From Tausonia pullulans (taxonomy: Eukaryota > Basidiomycota > Tremellomycetes > Cystofilobasidiales > Mrakiaceae): a stretch of 64,000 nt of DNA. Position 1 is the stretch's first letter. The number at the start of each line of letters is the position of its first letter. This document shows, in pieces, positions 46,570-58,696 of this stretch. The translations under genes and the position numbers were made by a program. Where the stretch lies: positions 1,550,001 to 1,614,000 of the forward strand of contig OX637622.1 of assembly GCA_951802195.1 (NCBI GenBank), in the 5' to 3' direction. Under the pieces are notes generated by a model, which was given only the letters and a program-made list of their open reading frames with translations, made no database searches and had not been told where the DNA came from.

Positions 46570-47632
46570 GGCTGACGCAAGCGAGAAGAGTGGAGATGGA
46601 AGACGGGAAGATGAGGAGGAGGGCAGTGGAGCGCGCGGAAGGTAGGGTGCGCGCGAGGCCGGGCGGAGGCGACGCGGGAGTAAGGGCGGCGGGCGAGGAG
46701 AGGAGGCGAGGAGGGGGCAGGATATTAAGCGGCCGGGGGAGGAGAGAGGGAGTAGACGTCGCTGACGGTCGTGGAGAGAAGGAGAAAGAGGAAGAGGTGC
46801 CGGACGGACGAGCGACCCAAGTCCGGGCGGAGGAAAACAGTCTGCGGGGGAACTTGCAACCGATCGTTGACCGGGGGGGGGGGGGATGCCGGCACTTCCG
46901 CCGCACGACCTCGATCCATATCATCATCAGGCAGGCAGTGCTTCTGGGTGTCCTGATTTACCCGGTGAGAGCGGTAGCTGTCAAGGGACCCTGCACAGGG
47001 GAACGACCACGGCGCGTAGCCCAGTCGTCGTAATCCCCCGATGCCAGATGGACAGCGGCTCCCCCCGACCTCGCTAATCCTGGATCTACCCCCCACAAGT
47101 TGTTTGTCACTGTTCGGGAGAGGCTAAATACGACATGCACCAATGGTCTGGAGAGCTGCCTCCACAGAACGTATATCGATCTCCGCCCAGGAACCTTCCG
47201 TGCAAGCATACCACAGGCGTGACGACCTCTCACCCAGCGAGGTGCGCATCCATGCCAGGCTCTATCGCCGTGCAGCTCCGCAGAGGCATCTTCTCAACCC
47301 ATGAGATGTCCCAGACAAAAACGACCTCGTTGGGTCTTCGGCGTTGCCGCCTGTGAAGATGTAGCGCCAATTCGGTGTATGAAGGGATGGTGCTCTGGCG
47401 CGCGCAGACTCAGCCACTGCGGCAGCGTTCATACGTAAGCTCGAGAGGCATTTTTGCATCACCGGAGCTCCTTTCAACCTGAAGACTCATCTCTTGCTGT
47501 GATGACCCCATTCCGGTAGCGCACTTGACGACCAGCTCCAGGCAGCTGCGCGGCCTCTCGCGAAGTCGAGGCTCGTTCTGAAGCGCGCTCTCGCCCAACC
47601 TCCATCCATACCGCCTGCCCGTCAAGCCCATC
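46570..47632. other. divergent intergenic region, 1.06 kb
   Basis: This region lies between the glucanase and NUP82. It contains a 13-nt G-run at 46873-46885 and no supported exon. It probably includes promoters for both genes. Confidence 0.5.
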
Positions 47633-50600
47633 ATGGCTTCATCGTCGTCGCACAGGTCGCCAGACGCCTGGCTCTCTGCGCTCGTAGACCATCCCATCTT
47701 TACCCTTCCCGCTGAGGCAACGACGACGTCCGAGGCCTCGACGTCTGCCTCCTCCACCTTCAAGCGTGCGATAATGGTCGTCCGCGGGGGCGACCTGCTC
47801 GTCGCCGTTGACCGGGAGATCCGCATCTGCAGTCTCGGAGAAGCCAAGAGTGGGGGAAAGACGGCCTACAAGGTTCGTCGAGTCTCGTAGTCTGGAGTTT
47901 ATTCGTGGTCACGTCGACCTCGGCCTTCTAGTGGAGCACGAATGAGCCTGACCCACCTGTCTCTTCCTTCTCCATCGTGCAACCTACAGACACTCAGGAC
48001 GCCCATAGTCGACTTTCCGATCCTCCAGCTCGTGCCGAACCCGACGGGCAAGCTCCTCGCCATCGTCGGCTCTCACCAGCTTGCCGTCATCGTCCTCCCG
48101 CGCCCTGGCTATGTCAACCTTGTCAGCCCGCTGCTTGACTGCAGGTGCGTTGTCGAGTGCCCTCTTGCTCTTCCACAAACTCCTCTCTGACCGCTCGATG
48201 CTATAACAGGTCGGTTATGATCTCCCCTTACCACCACGCGCCGTCAAACCCGCCGCTTTCTAAGGTGCTCTGGCACCCACTCTCGACCCAAAGCACCTCG
48301 CTCCTCGTCCTTACCCTCGATGGCCTCCTCCGCGAGTACGACCCTCTCATGGACGCCGAGGAGCCCCAACAGCAGCTCTCGCTCCTACCTCCGCGAATGG
48401 GCGGGCGCGGCTATGGCGTCGACGAGCCCGGTGAGCGCGAGGCCGTCAGCTTCTGTCTCGGTCGTGGCGAGGGCGACTGGGGTTGGCTCTCTGTCTACGG
48501 ACTAATGGCGAACGGAGACGTTTATGGTGTCTGCCCATTCTTGCCTAAGAATGCGTTAGTCCTTGTCCCGAATCAGCGATCAGGCTGGCGACCACTGACG
48601 CGACGCGCCGCGTTTCCTTTCTCTCTAGCTCCATCCCCCAATCCTACGTCCAGGCGCTCGCCGCCTTCACCTCGTCCAAGGTCTCCTATCTTTCCACGTT
48701 CTCCGTCCCTCTCGGAGGTGCCCCGTCCTTATCATCCTCGGCCTCGTTGTCCTCGCCTTCGTCTTCGTCCAAGATCGCTGCCACGCCAGCCTCGACACTC
48801 TCGACGCGCTATCTCGCCCAGCAATCGTATCTCGACTCGCTCCTTCGGCAAATTACTAAGCACATTGCCGCGCACCCGACCGAAATGCGAGTCGACGATT
48901 CGGCCGAGCCCATCCTTCTTCATCCGCCGCCCAACACCGCGGGCCGCAAGCCGTGCGTCCAGGGCCCGTTCTTGATGCAGCCGGCGCCGAGGGAGCTCGA
49001 CGGTGGAAGGGCGACGGACCTCGTCTTCATCAGCGGTGCGGCTCTTTCGGATCAGCAGCAGCCGCAGGAAGCGGAGGCGGACACTTCCACGCCCGAGGGC
49101 GAGAACAGCGGCGCGCACGAGGGCATGGCTGTCCTGGGGGTCGTCTTTGACGACGGCAAGGTTGACCTTCTCCTCGAAGTTGAGAAGATGGAGGCGCTGT
49201 GGGTCGGGTCCTCGGAGTCTACTCGCTCGAACCCCACGCTGGCCGTCTACGAGACCATCGACCTAGGCCTCTCCGCCTCTGTTTCGCCCATCTCGCCCGT
49301 CGACCCGTCCTTCGTTATTGACCCTCTATACGAGGACTCGATCTACGTGTTCCATAGCCAGGGCGCTCACTGCTTGCTTCTCCAACGCTGGCTCGGCGCC
49401 CTCGGCGAAGCCCTTCGCGTTAAGGACGACACTGCGCGCGCCGTCGAGCTCGACCGCTTCTTCGGCCGGGGCTTGCAGACGGAGGTCGTCGCCGTTGTCG
49501 ACACCGTCTCGGATGAGGACTCAACGTCGGCGTCGATCCACGGCCTAACGCTCATCAGCGATGTCTACCTCTCGTACTCCCTCCTCGCCCTCACCTCGTC
49601 CCTCCAGCTCGTCGCTCTTCCTCAATCTCTCCGAATTTTCAGCCCTCCGTCTCCGAAGCTCGCGCCGATTTCCCTCTCCTCCAACACTACTACCTCAGCT
49701 GCCAGCAAGTCATCTTCGTCCTCCGCCTACATCTCCCTCCTCTCTCAAACGCCCTTCACCATCCCGCCTCTCCTCGCCAATCGCTCCGGCCTCCCCTCTC
49801 AGCCATACCATCAAGCGCCCGGAACCTCGGCCCCTCTCACCGAGATCACCCCAGCGCTCCTCCGCACGCTGGGCAAGTCCGTCGAGTCTCTCCGCGCCGA
49901 CATCCGGGAGACCATCCGGGCGGGATCGACCGTCCAAGGCCGACTCGATCTCCAAATCAAGGAGCTTGAGCGTCAGCTGGACAAGCTCGCCGATGTGACA
50001 GAATTGGTTAGGGGGATCCAAGGGGAGAAGGGCTTGGGGGCGAGGGTGGAGCGCGTGCTGGATGTGCAGGGAGAGCTGATTGGGCGGATGGATAAGGTGC
50101 TGCAGAGGTTGATGGACAGACATCAACCTGTGCTGAGTGAGCATGAAAGGAAGTGGTTTGAAGAGCTTGGGAGACTCGAGAAGGACGTCACAGGAGGTGC
50201 TGGGGGCGGAAGCGAGGATCGGGGACTTGCCCTCAGGACGCAAACGGTGGGCATCTTTCTCTCTTTTCCCAGCTGTACCCAGACGCTGAATCTTACTTTC
50301 AATACCAGGTTGAGAACCACCTGAAGGTCCTCCGACCGAAGCTGGAGGAGATCGCCCGACGGACTCGGGAGCAAGAGGCGCTCAAGAAGGCGGACCAGAA
50401 GCCTGCGGGGCTCGGCAAGCTTCAGCTCGCCAAGCTCGAGCAGCAGCTGGCGGTAGAGTGCGTTGTCCCTAGCTCACTCGCTTGTGGAGACCAATCGGAA
50501 GCTGACTTTCGTTCGCCTGCCTACCAGGTCGAAGCTTCTCGCGTCGGTGACGGCCAAGCTGGACAAGCTGTCGGTCGAGGTCGAATCTCTACGGTCTTGA
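47633..50600 (+). CDS. NUP82: nucleoporin NUP82/Nup88 homologue
   Basis: This is a component of the cytoplasmic-face nuclear pore subcomplex used in mRNA export. The start MASSSSHRSPDAWLSALV is followed by DHPIFTLP, a usual opening for this family. The N-terminal two thirds look like a beta-propeller: FPILQLVPNPTGKLLAIVG, HQLAVIVLPRPGYVN, KVLWHPLSTQSTSLLVLT, DGLLREYDPLMD, WGWLSVYGLMANGDVYGV. A long middle insert and a disordered Ser-rich segment follow. The C-terminal third is coiled coil (LQIKELERQLDKLADVTELV, RVERVLDVQGELIGRMDKV, KLQLAKLEQQLAVESKLL), ending VEVESLRS at 50600. About 860 residues and this propeller/coil order match Nup82/Nup88. The identity rests on architecture and short motifs, so it is less certain than the enzymes. 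Convergent with COX16, 69 bp apart. Confidence 0.7.
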
Positions 50601-50669
50601 TGCATTTTCTCTCTCTCTCTTTCTTTTTCTCTCTTGAGAAGATTCGGGCGTCCTCTTAAAGTGCTGTCA

Positions 50670-51476
50670 TCACACCCACTTCCTCATCTTCTCTTCTTCC
50701 ATCTCTTCCCTTGTCTTCGGCCGCTCCCCCCACTCGGCCGTCCCGGCCGGTCGCGCGACGCGGACGTTGTCCCAGTCGTCGCTCGGCTTAAAGAAATCGC
50801 TTCCGGCTGTCGTAGAGTCCGCGGTCTTCCGCGTGGCCGCTGCTGGTCGTCGCTTGGCATGCTCGGGGAGGGGCTTCGGGGCAGGGCGAGGTTCGTCCCG
50901 GACGGGGTCGTACCCAAAATTGCGGTTGTTGGCCGTCAGTTTCTACGGGAGAAAGGTAGGGATAGAGAGAGAGAGAGAGAGAAAGACCAGAGAGTCAGAC
51001 CCAGCGAACCCAGGGGAGAGTGAGAAGAAGAACGACGAACAAAGTAGAGCTCGCGGACGTCGGCCGTCGTCGGGTCGACCTGGTTGTCCTCCAGCTTCTC
51101 GAGCTCAGTCGTGCTCATCTGGTATGCGAATGTCAGCGTACTTCGTGCTGGGTCATGTGAGGATGAGGGGCCACGGACATAGGACTTCTGGCTGTCTCGA
51201 AGCTCGTAGCTGGACCCGTGCGTCATCGGGGAGGGGGGACGACGACGACGACGACGCGCAACGACGAACGAGGCAAAGGGCCGGAGGCGGAGGCACGAAC
51301 ATCAGTCTCCCGCGTTGGCTCACCCAGGCGAAGCGGTTCATCTCGGCGTACCGAGTACGGGTAAACCGCTCAAGGAAGAAGCTCGAGCCGGCGATGAGGG
51401 TCATGAACGGCAGGCCAAACGCCAGGAAGGGCCGACGCCGGACGAAAGACGTTCTTGGGGGCGGACGGGAGGCCAT
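50670..51476 (-). CDS. COX16: cytochrome c oxidase assembly protein COX16
   Basis: This is a mitochondrial inner-membrane factor that helps insert copper-bearing Cox2 or join Cox1 and Cox2 modules. The start MASRPPPRTSFVRRR (51476) is a short basic lead, then one membrane segment FLAFGLPFMTLIAGSSFFLE and the family's FTRTRYAEMNRFAW. After an intron of about 200 nt with a CTGAC branch, the protein continues MSTTELEKLEDNQVDPTTAD and VRELYF. The last exon gives KLTANNRNFGYDPVRDEP and the conserved DDWDNVRVARPAGTAEW, matching the Cox16 'DDWxNxRxxRP' signature. It ends EEEKMRKWV with stop at 50670. About 145 residues, typical of the family. A GA/CT-rich tract lies in the second intron. Confidence 0.87.
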
Positions 51477-51778
51477 TGGCGGGGGGCTCTGGGTGGCGTA
51501 GGCAGGGCCAAGGAGGAGACGGCGACGGATAGAACGAGAGCAGCGTCTGGCGCAGGCGAGGAAGGGTGGGTGGGGCAGGGGTGGCGGCGGTGGTGGTCGT
51601 AGAGCGTGAGCTGACAGGTCTGGCGACAGCCGAGTGGCGGTCGACGCTCGCGTTCGCCCACTCGCGCACCCGGCGGCCTGTCGGTCTCCCGTGTGTCCAT
51701 CTCGCCATCTCGCTATCACGGCCTTCAGTGGCTTCTTCATGCATGCGGCTCGGACATCCATCTAATTTTTCTTCGCCC
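51477..51778. other. intergenic, 0.3 kb
   Basis: This is the promoter side of COX16 and the 3' flank of the F-box-like gene. Nothing else was recognised. Confidence 0.5.
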
Positions 51779-52896
51779 TCACGCTTCCACCACTCGCATA
51801 CGGACAAGCCCACGCTCCCACGCCGGCAACCCTCTCAGGCCCTGAGCAACCCACTCTCTCTCCGCCTCGCGCCGAACCATCACAAGCAGCCCCCCGCGAG
51901 CCGAGTCCAGCTCGCCGCCGGCGGCCACATCCGGCTCGGGCTCAGGCCCCGGCTCGGTGATCCCCGGGACGCGGAAGAGGCCCGCGAGGCGAAGGCCAGG
52001 GAGGAGCTGCAGGTAGAAGGGCGTTCGCATCGGTGGCATGGCGGACAGGTCGAGGGTGAAGGAGATCGGCGGCGGGGGCCGCGCGCCGTCTGATGATGTC
52101 GTGGTCGTCTCGAGTGCGTCTGCCTCGTCGGCTGGTTGTCCATGAGGAGCTTCTGCTGGCTCCAGAGGGGGCGGCGGAGCGAGGAAAAAGCCTCCTGCGT
52201 GCGAGAGGACCGAACCGCCGCCACCGGCGGTCGGGACGAAGCCCAGGAAGCCCGCCGTCGGCGGCGCCTGGCCAGGCAAGTATTTGACACCCATGAGCGA
52301 GCATCCGCGGAGGACGACATGCCTGAGTCGAGCGCGAAAGGACCCCACCGGATCGGCAAAGACGTCCCACGATCTGCGCTCGACAGGGAAGGTGAACCGG
52401 GCGGCATGCTGCGTCGAGGGCTGGATGACGAGCACGCGCGGCTGGACAAGCTTGAGGAGATGGGCGTAGCCCGTGAGGCCGGAGGGTGAGACAAGGTGGA
52501 TCTCAAGCGAGTTGAGTTGCAAGCGGGACGTCGTCGACAGCCGGGAGCTGGACAGCGGCATCGGCGGATGGACGAGGAGGGTCAGAGAGGTAATCTGGGA
52601 GAGCGACAGATAGGGCTCGAGGTGCGCCAGCGAGGTCGACGGATCCTTATGACAAAGTATGGGTAAGTTCATATGAAGCCTCCGAAAGTTTCAAGGTGAC
52701 TCACTCTCTCGGAGAAGAGCTGGTCGACGGCACCGTGCCGTGCGAGGACGACGTCGCCGTAAAGTACGCGCGAGGCCTCGCGGAACATGGTCCACGAGAC
52801 AAGACAGCAACAGGCGAGGGTCGCCTGCGAGTCGCAGTAACTGACAAGGTGGGCGAGGAGTTCGGCGGGGAGCCCTGGCGGAGCGAGGTCCGCCAT
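51779..52896 (-). CDS. F-box-like protein of unknown target
   Basis: The N-terminus reads MADLAPPGLPAELLAHLVSY then DSQATLACCCLVSWTMFREA, which fits an F-box-type helical domain (residues about 8-50: LPxELL, LxxCCLVSWxMFxxASRVLY) used to bind Skp1 in ubiquitin ligases. One intron (about 52,694-52,647) joins LFSER to DPSTSLAHLEPYLSL in phase. The remaining 300 residues have leucine-rich strands (QITSLTLLVHPPMPLSSS, LNSLEIHLVSPSGL, HVVLRGCSLMGVKYL) that could form an irregular repeat domain, then a Pro/Gly-rich insert. It ends VRMRVVEA at 51779. There is no other recognisable domain. Such genes are numerous and variable in basidiomycetes. The F-box call is moderate; the target is unknown. Confidence 0.65.
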
Positions 52897-53407
52897 ACGA
52901 GACGGATGAGCTAGGGGAAGGAGGAGGGGGGGGTGGAAGGCGGGGGGGAAGGAGATGAGGAGAGATGAGGAGGGATGATGGTATCCGGTGGTATTGGTAC
53001 AGCCCAGGGTGTGAGAGCCACGAGTCTTGAGAGAGGACAGAGGGAGAAGTCTCTAAAGCGAGATGAGAGGGCGAGGACAGAGGCAAGTTGATAGTTAGGG
53101 CGGTCTTGCTAGATCGACCAGTCATCCCTAGGCGTCGGAGGAGACCGAGTGTCCAGTCTCTTAGGCACACCACTCTTTTTCGACAAGACAAACAGGCCAC
53201 TACATGGCTACTATGAAGGGCAGTCCGAACAGCTTTTGATATTCACTATTGCTGCTCAGCTAAGGTGGATCCTGCGGCGCAAAGAGCCGTCGAGCTCGAA
53301 AGGACCGTGCGAGAGGGTCGGGGGGAGAGGCACGTCGAGTCTCAACTTGTCACCCTCAACCATCATCTCCTCGCTGCATTTAGAGTTACGGAAGTTCGCT
53401 GGAGACC
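52897..53407. other. divergent intergenic region, 0.5 kb
   Basis: This region lies between the F-box-like gene and PFA4. Its left part is G-rich on the plus strand, a C/T-rich leader for the minus gene. No other feature was recognised. Confidence 0.5.
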
Positions 53408-55757
53408 ATGACCAAGCTTACTGAGGGCATCTGGTGAGATTGCCGAGGTTTCAACCCTTTATTACCTCGCTGACCCGAGGAAACACCCTCCCGTTCGTCC
53501 TGGTTTCCTTAGGGTGTCCTTCACGACTTCACTCATCGCCTTCATCGCCTACACGTCCCAGATCTTTGTCATCTGGCCCTGGTTCGACTCTGAGTTCTCG
53601 TGGAACCTCGTCGCGCTACTGCTGCCCTTCAAGTGCGTCGTCCCTCGATCCTTTCTGCATCGCTTCTCTCTTGCGTCACGTCCTGACTCTCACGCTCGTT
53701 TTCTACCTCCAGTATCCTCGTAGGAATGGTATTTTGGTGCTATCGGCTCTGCGTCACGATCGAGCCAGGCAGAGTTCCGGTCAAATGGGTGAGCATTGTC
53801 CTCTCCTTCCTCTGCTTGTGTACGCTCATTCGTTTGTCTTTTGCAGGAACCAGACCCTACACGCGGAGACGTCGAAGTGAAACGTTTGACGGGAGGGCCG
53901 AGGTACTGCTCCAAATGCAGTTGCTACAAGCCTCCTCGTGGTGAGTGGGCGATAGAGCGCGCGGACCTTTCGACGCGTCCACTTCTCCATGACGCGTGCT
54001 CAATCCAGGTCCCTCTTCCCAGCCCACCACTGCAAGACATGCGGGCGATGCGTCCTCCGGATGGACCACCATTGCCCGTGGATTGCCAACTGCGTCGGAC
54101 ATCATAACTATGCAGTCTTTATCCGCTTCCTGACTTGGGTCGACATTGCTTGTGAGGCTGGCTGGCCCCTTTCAATTGTTGGCGCATCCTAGACTGACGC
54201 TTCTCTGCCCCCAAAGGTGGATACCACTTTATCATGTTGTCTTGGCGCGTCTGGGATCTCGCCCAAGGCGGGATCAATACCTATTTGGTGAGTGCGCACT
54301 CGGCCCACACACTTCCCTTTACTGAAGTTGCTGCCTCCAGAACGAGCCCACGACCACTCAGGTCGTCTTTGCCGTTCTCAACTTTGTAGCCTGTGTGCCG
54401 GTTCTGCTTTGCGTCGGTATTTTCACGTGAGCAGAGAGAGAGCTCCCCCAGAGCTCGCTCAGCGCTGATGTCGTGATCCGCAGGCTATACCACTACTACC
54501 ACCTGTGGTCAAACACAACGACGATCGAGGCGTGGGAGAAGGACAAGGTCGGCGACCGCTCGTCTTACATTTTGATGCCCTAAGACTTAGTCCTTCTCGC
54601 TCTGCAGGTCGCCACCCTCATCCGGCGCGGCAAGATCCGCGAGATCAAGTATCCCTACGTGCGTTAGGCTTCCATCCATCTTCTTTCAACCTCTGAGGCC
54701 GAACATCATACACCCCACCCAGAGCCTCTCCCCGTTGAGAAACATCGCCGCGATCCTCGGTCCCTCGCCGCTCTTTTGGTGCTGGCCCTCCCAGCCAGTC
54801 CCGGGCGACGGACTCCGCTTCGAGATTGCCCAGGGCTCCGGTGAGTGGGTCGAATTTAGCAAGGAAAAGCGCCGCGCTTCAGACGAGGAGGCAGCCGCGA
54901 CAAGAGGTCCAGCGATGGGCCACCGCCGTAGCGGGCTGTCGTCTGGGAGCGGGAGTGGCAGCGGGGATGGCGACTGGCGGAGAAAGCCCACAGGCTGGGT
55001 TGAGCGGAATGTGGCGGACATGGCGTGAGGTGCGTCTGCTTCGAACACTTTCTTTTATCGTCTTCAGTCAACTTCAGGGGCTTCCCTTACCATTTTTTCC
55101 CTCTTTTCGCTTCGCCTTAGCCTCAACAGTGAAAAGACGGCTGATAACGCAATGAAACCCTTTCTTTAGACGAGGCATCTGCGCTCTCCTGGCCGCCGTA
55201 CGATCCGTCTTACCCGCCTCGGAGTGAGGCGGCGCTTCGACGACGTCTCGACAGCGACTCGCCCTTCACCTACGGCGGTGAGGGCCCGAATCCGGCGCTT
55301 GAGCCCTCCAATGCGCAGCGGAGGGTAGCTGCGCCGAGAGTGAACCCGCCATGGTGGGTTCGCTCGTGTTTCATCTCTTCCCTTGGCCGCCTGACTGATC
55401 TTTGCTTCCTACGGCTTGTCCTAGGGGACCTGCGGCCACTTGGTGAGCCATTTATCAAATTGATTTTTTTGAGTCATGAGCTGAAGCCATCTCCCTCGCC
55501 CACCCAGGTCCGAGGATGACGAGGATGACCTCCCCAATGACGGCGGCTGGGGCCTTGACGACCTCATCGACGAGGACGACCGTCCGCTCGGGCATCATCC
55601 TTCCGCACGCGTCCGCCGAGGGAGCGAGGGCTACGAGGTCCGCCGACCTGCGTGGGTCTCGACGAAAGGCACAGGTGGAATGAGTGCTTGGGAGCGAGAA
55701 GAGGCCGTTCGGCGGTTTGAAGCGCAGCGCAGAGGCGGCAGTGGCCGTATGGAATGA
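53408..55757 (+). CDS. PFA4: ER palmitoyltransferase PFA4 (DHHC type)
   Basis: This is a protein S-acyltransferase of the ER; in other fungi Pfa4 palmitoylates chitin synthase Chs3 so that it can leave the ER. The start MTKLTEGIW splices in phase to [18 protein letters not shown] (helix 1), with [19 protein letters not shown] as helix 2. The Cys-rich domain is [20 protein letters not shown], then [20 protein letters not shown], so the catalytic Cys of DHHC is present. Helices 3-4 lie in [10 protein letters not shown] and [17 protein letters not shown]. The Pfa4-like [19 protein letters not shown] and [18 protein letters not shown] follow. The acidic C-terminal tail ([19 protein letters not shown]) ends at 55757. 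About 450-480 residues in roughly a dozen exons. The short post-helix block supports Pfa4 over Pfa3 and Swf1. Confidence 0.87.
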
Positions 55758-55793
55758 GGAAGATCGGCTTGAGCATCATCAATCATTCTATCG

Positions 55794-57086
55794 CTAGAGC
55801 TTGTACTCGTGACCCCACTCTCGCTCGATGGCGTCAAACATGGGCTGCGCCTGCGCCCAAGCCTCGTCCTCCCCACCGTACTTGCCAAATACGTCCCGCT
55901 GGTCGGCTTCGTTGAGAGGTGCCGTCGACCCGCCCGAGGCGTCCGCAAGGAGCTGGGTCTCGCAGAGCTGCTCGAGCCGGACGAAGTAGGCGACGGTGGA
56001 CTCGACTGACTGACCGACGGACAGGATCCCGTGGTTCTGCAGAATGACGCCGCGGCCAGTGGGTCCCAAGGCAGCGCAGATCCGGCGGCCCTCCTCGTCG
56101 TCCAAGACGACGCCGCCAAAGTTGTCGTACAGGCGGACGGTCTCGGAGAAGGCGGCGGCGTCTGAGTCAGGCGTTCGTCCATCAGCGTCAGCGCAAAGCA
56201 GAGTGCAAGCGCCGGTCCTCACCGTGCGAGGCGATGTCGAGATTCCGTCCCAGAGTTGAAAAGATCTTGCCGTAGATAGAGTGTGAATGTGCGGCGGCGT
56301 GAATGTCTTGCCGGATGGCGTGGATGGCGCCGTGGATGGCGAAGCCCGCTGCGTTGGCTGTGCGCCGGGAGCGACGTCAGCCGTGGGCCATACTAAGGTA
56401 AGGAACAGATCATGATCGTACGGATCTGCCCGTCGCCTGGTTGGCCGCCCTCTGCAAAAAAGGACAAAGACGAGTCAGCAGAGCCGAAGGGCCGGAAGAG
56501 AGGGTGCCGCGCGAGAACCTACCGAGCACATTGCCCTGGTGATCGATCCGCAGCAGGTCCGAAACGCAAAGGAGATCAAAGTTTCGCCCGTAAGGGTTCA
56601 TCCAGAAGGTGTGAGGATCAATGGGATCGCGAATCTGCGGGTGGCTCGAAGTCAGAGGGCGTCAAGGGCGAGGGCAAGCGCTCGACGAACTGTGATGTGC
56701 CCTGAAGACCGACAAGAACGTCAAAGAGAATAATTGCGTCCCAGAAGTGCAGAACTCACCTGCGACACCCTCATCGTAACCCAACTTCGCAAATATCCGA
56801 AACGCAGCGGCCTAGACCATGAGCCGCGAGTGAGGTTAGTTCGTGGCCAACGCCTGAGGCAGCAGCGCAAGTGAAAGAGAGATTGGATACTCACAAGTCT
56901 CTCCTTAACGTGCTTCTGCTCCTCATCCGGCGAGGCAAACGTCGGCCGGATAACAGGCCGAGTGCGAGGAGAACGTGAGGAGGAAGGAGCATTGGCTGCT
57001 GAGGATCCTGCGCCGATGTCTGGTCGGAGGACAAGCGTAGCGGGCGGACTGCTCGTGTTGGTGGTCTGGGTGGCCGTGGAGGACAT
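55794..57086 (-). CDS. class II aldolase/adducin-family protein, zinc site intact
   Basis: This is a cytosolic class II aldolase/adducin-like enzyme of about 310 residues, substrate unknown. The start MSSTATQTTNTSSPPAT leads to TFASPDEEQKHVKERLAAAF, then RIFAKLGYDEGVAGQIRDP, TFWMNPYGRNFDLLCVSDLL and RIDHQGNVLGGGQPGD. The zinc ligands are visible: the His pair in IHAAAHSHSIYG and the third His in VILQNHGILSVGQSVE. The C-terminus (FVRLEQLCETQLLADASGG, AIEREWGHEYKL) stops at 55794. It faces a paralogue across a 203-bp gap and is convergent with PFA4, 36 bp away. The fold and metal site are secure; the reaction is not. Confidence 0.88.
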
Positions 57087-57289
57087 TCTGGTCTGGAGAA
57101 TGACTCGACTCGCCTCGAAGTCGCTGGGGAAGGACGATGGGTGAAATAGGAAGGGAGGCGGTTCAAACGCGGTCCGGCTTCTCTCCTTCCCACCTTCGGT
57201 TTCGTCCGAAGGGTCACCGTCGTCTTCTTCCGGTCGAAGGCATACTGACCCCCATCACCCATCTAGCCATCCACGGACCATCTAGAATC
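57087..57289. promoter_or_regulatory. shared divergent promoter of two class II aldolase paralogues
   Basis: These 203 bp separate the start codons of the two opposed aldolase/adducin genes and must hold both promoters. No TATA box or palindromic activator site was recognised. The arrangement would allow joint control of the pair. Confidence 0.5.
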
Positions 57290-58607
57290 ATGCCCGTGCC
57301 CGCCATTCCCCAGCCGACTGCCCCGCCAGGCTCAACGACTATCGCGAAGTTCCGCCGCCCCCAGCCGCCGACTTTCGCGTCGCCCGAGGAGGAGCAGCGG
57401 TTTGCGAAGGGTGCTCTCGTACGTCGTCGCTCTCAGCAAGGGGCCTTATGGGACATTCACTGACTGTCAGAATAGGCCGGAGCATGCCGGATCTTTGCGA
57501 GCCAGGGGTGGGAGAACTCGTCGGCCCAGCTTTCTGTGAGTCAGCCCCGAATGGGCCAATGACGCGACCTCCGACCTAACTTTCCCCAAGATCCGTGATC
57601 CCGTGCGACCAGAGTGAGGTTTGACAAGGACCATGCATACAAGCAGCTTCTTGAGGCTGATAACCTGATCGTATAGCACGATTTGGACGAACGCTTTTGG
57701 CGCGCTCTCGTGTATCTCTGTCTCGGGCCTTCTCCAGATCGACAGCAAGGGGGAAATCATATCTGGGCCCATCGGCGACCACGTCCAGTGTAAGCCAGTT
57801 GAGGAGGTAGCAGCTTGCGTCTTTATGCTTATATTTACCGGATCACAGACGACATCGACGCTGTCTTTCTGCACCTCGCCATCTACACTGCCCGACCGGA
57901 CCTGGGTCCGTCATTCAGCCTACCTGCAGGCTAGGTGCAGTTCGGTTTGTTGCTGACCCTTCTCTCTCTGATCAGGCGCCCTCATCCATGCCCATACACC
58001 CTTCGCTCGGACGTGGTCGATGCAGGCCCGAGAGCTCGACATGATTTGCCAGGGTCAGCCCCCTTCCATGGTCTCCTCGTTCTTTCACTGACAGAGCTTC
58101 CCACTTAGACTCCTGTACCTTTTTCCAGCGGAACAAGGTCCTCCCGCTCGGCCTCGCGCTCAACGTGCGGAGCGACGCCAAGGCGATCAAAGATGTATTA
58201 GGCGCCGAAGGCAAGATGCTCATCCTTGCCCATAAGGGTCTCCTCACCGCGGGTGCCTCCATAGAGTGTGCGCTCTCGTATTACATCCGAGGGGAGAACC
58301 TGTGTCGGGCGCAACTGCTCGCTGAGGTGCGATTGCCAGTCGGCTACATCCCCATCAAGACATTGTCTGACTCTGTCTTTCGCCCCAGGCTGCTTCCCGA
58401 GGTCGCGGCACCTCTGGGCCCGTCAAGATCGGCGATGAGGAAGTGGCAGTGAGTGGTTGATTATTCCGGCGCAGCGTTACGACGCTGAGACGCCCGCCTC
58501 TCCAGTTCACATACAACAACACGGGCTCGGAACATCACGCCTGGCTCATGGCCATACCCTACTTTGCCAAGCTGACCGCACGCGGGGATGGTTCTCACTT
58601 GCTATAG
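57290..58607 (+). CDS. class II aldolase/adducin-family paralogue, third zinc His replaced
   Basis: This is a paralogue of the divergent gene to its left. The start MPVPAIPQPTAPPGSTT leads to TFASPEEEQRFAKGAL, then AGACRIFASQGWENSSAQL, IRDPVRP and DTIWTNAFGALSCISVSGLL. The first zinc pair is kept in ALIHAHTPFARTWS. Where the partner has LQNHGIL, this protein has LAHKGLL, so the third zinc His aligns with Lys. A neighbouring His takes the Asn position and might substitute. The rest (ALSYYIRGENLCRAQLLAE, FTYNNTGSEHHAWLMAIPYF, LTARGDGSHLL) stops at 58607. About 290 residues in many short exons; the proposed first intron ends after a CTGACTGTCAGAATAG acceptor region. It could be a structural partner or have shifted chemistry. 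Confidence 0.85.
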
Positions 58608-58696
58608 GGGCAGAGTGGAGAGAGGGGCATTACATCGTTACAAAGACAAGATCAAAGACAAGACAAGATTCCCTGAGACCAAGAGAAACCAGAACC

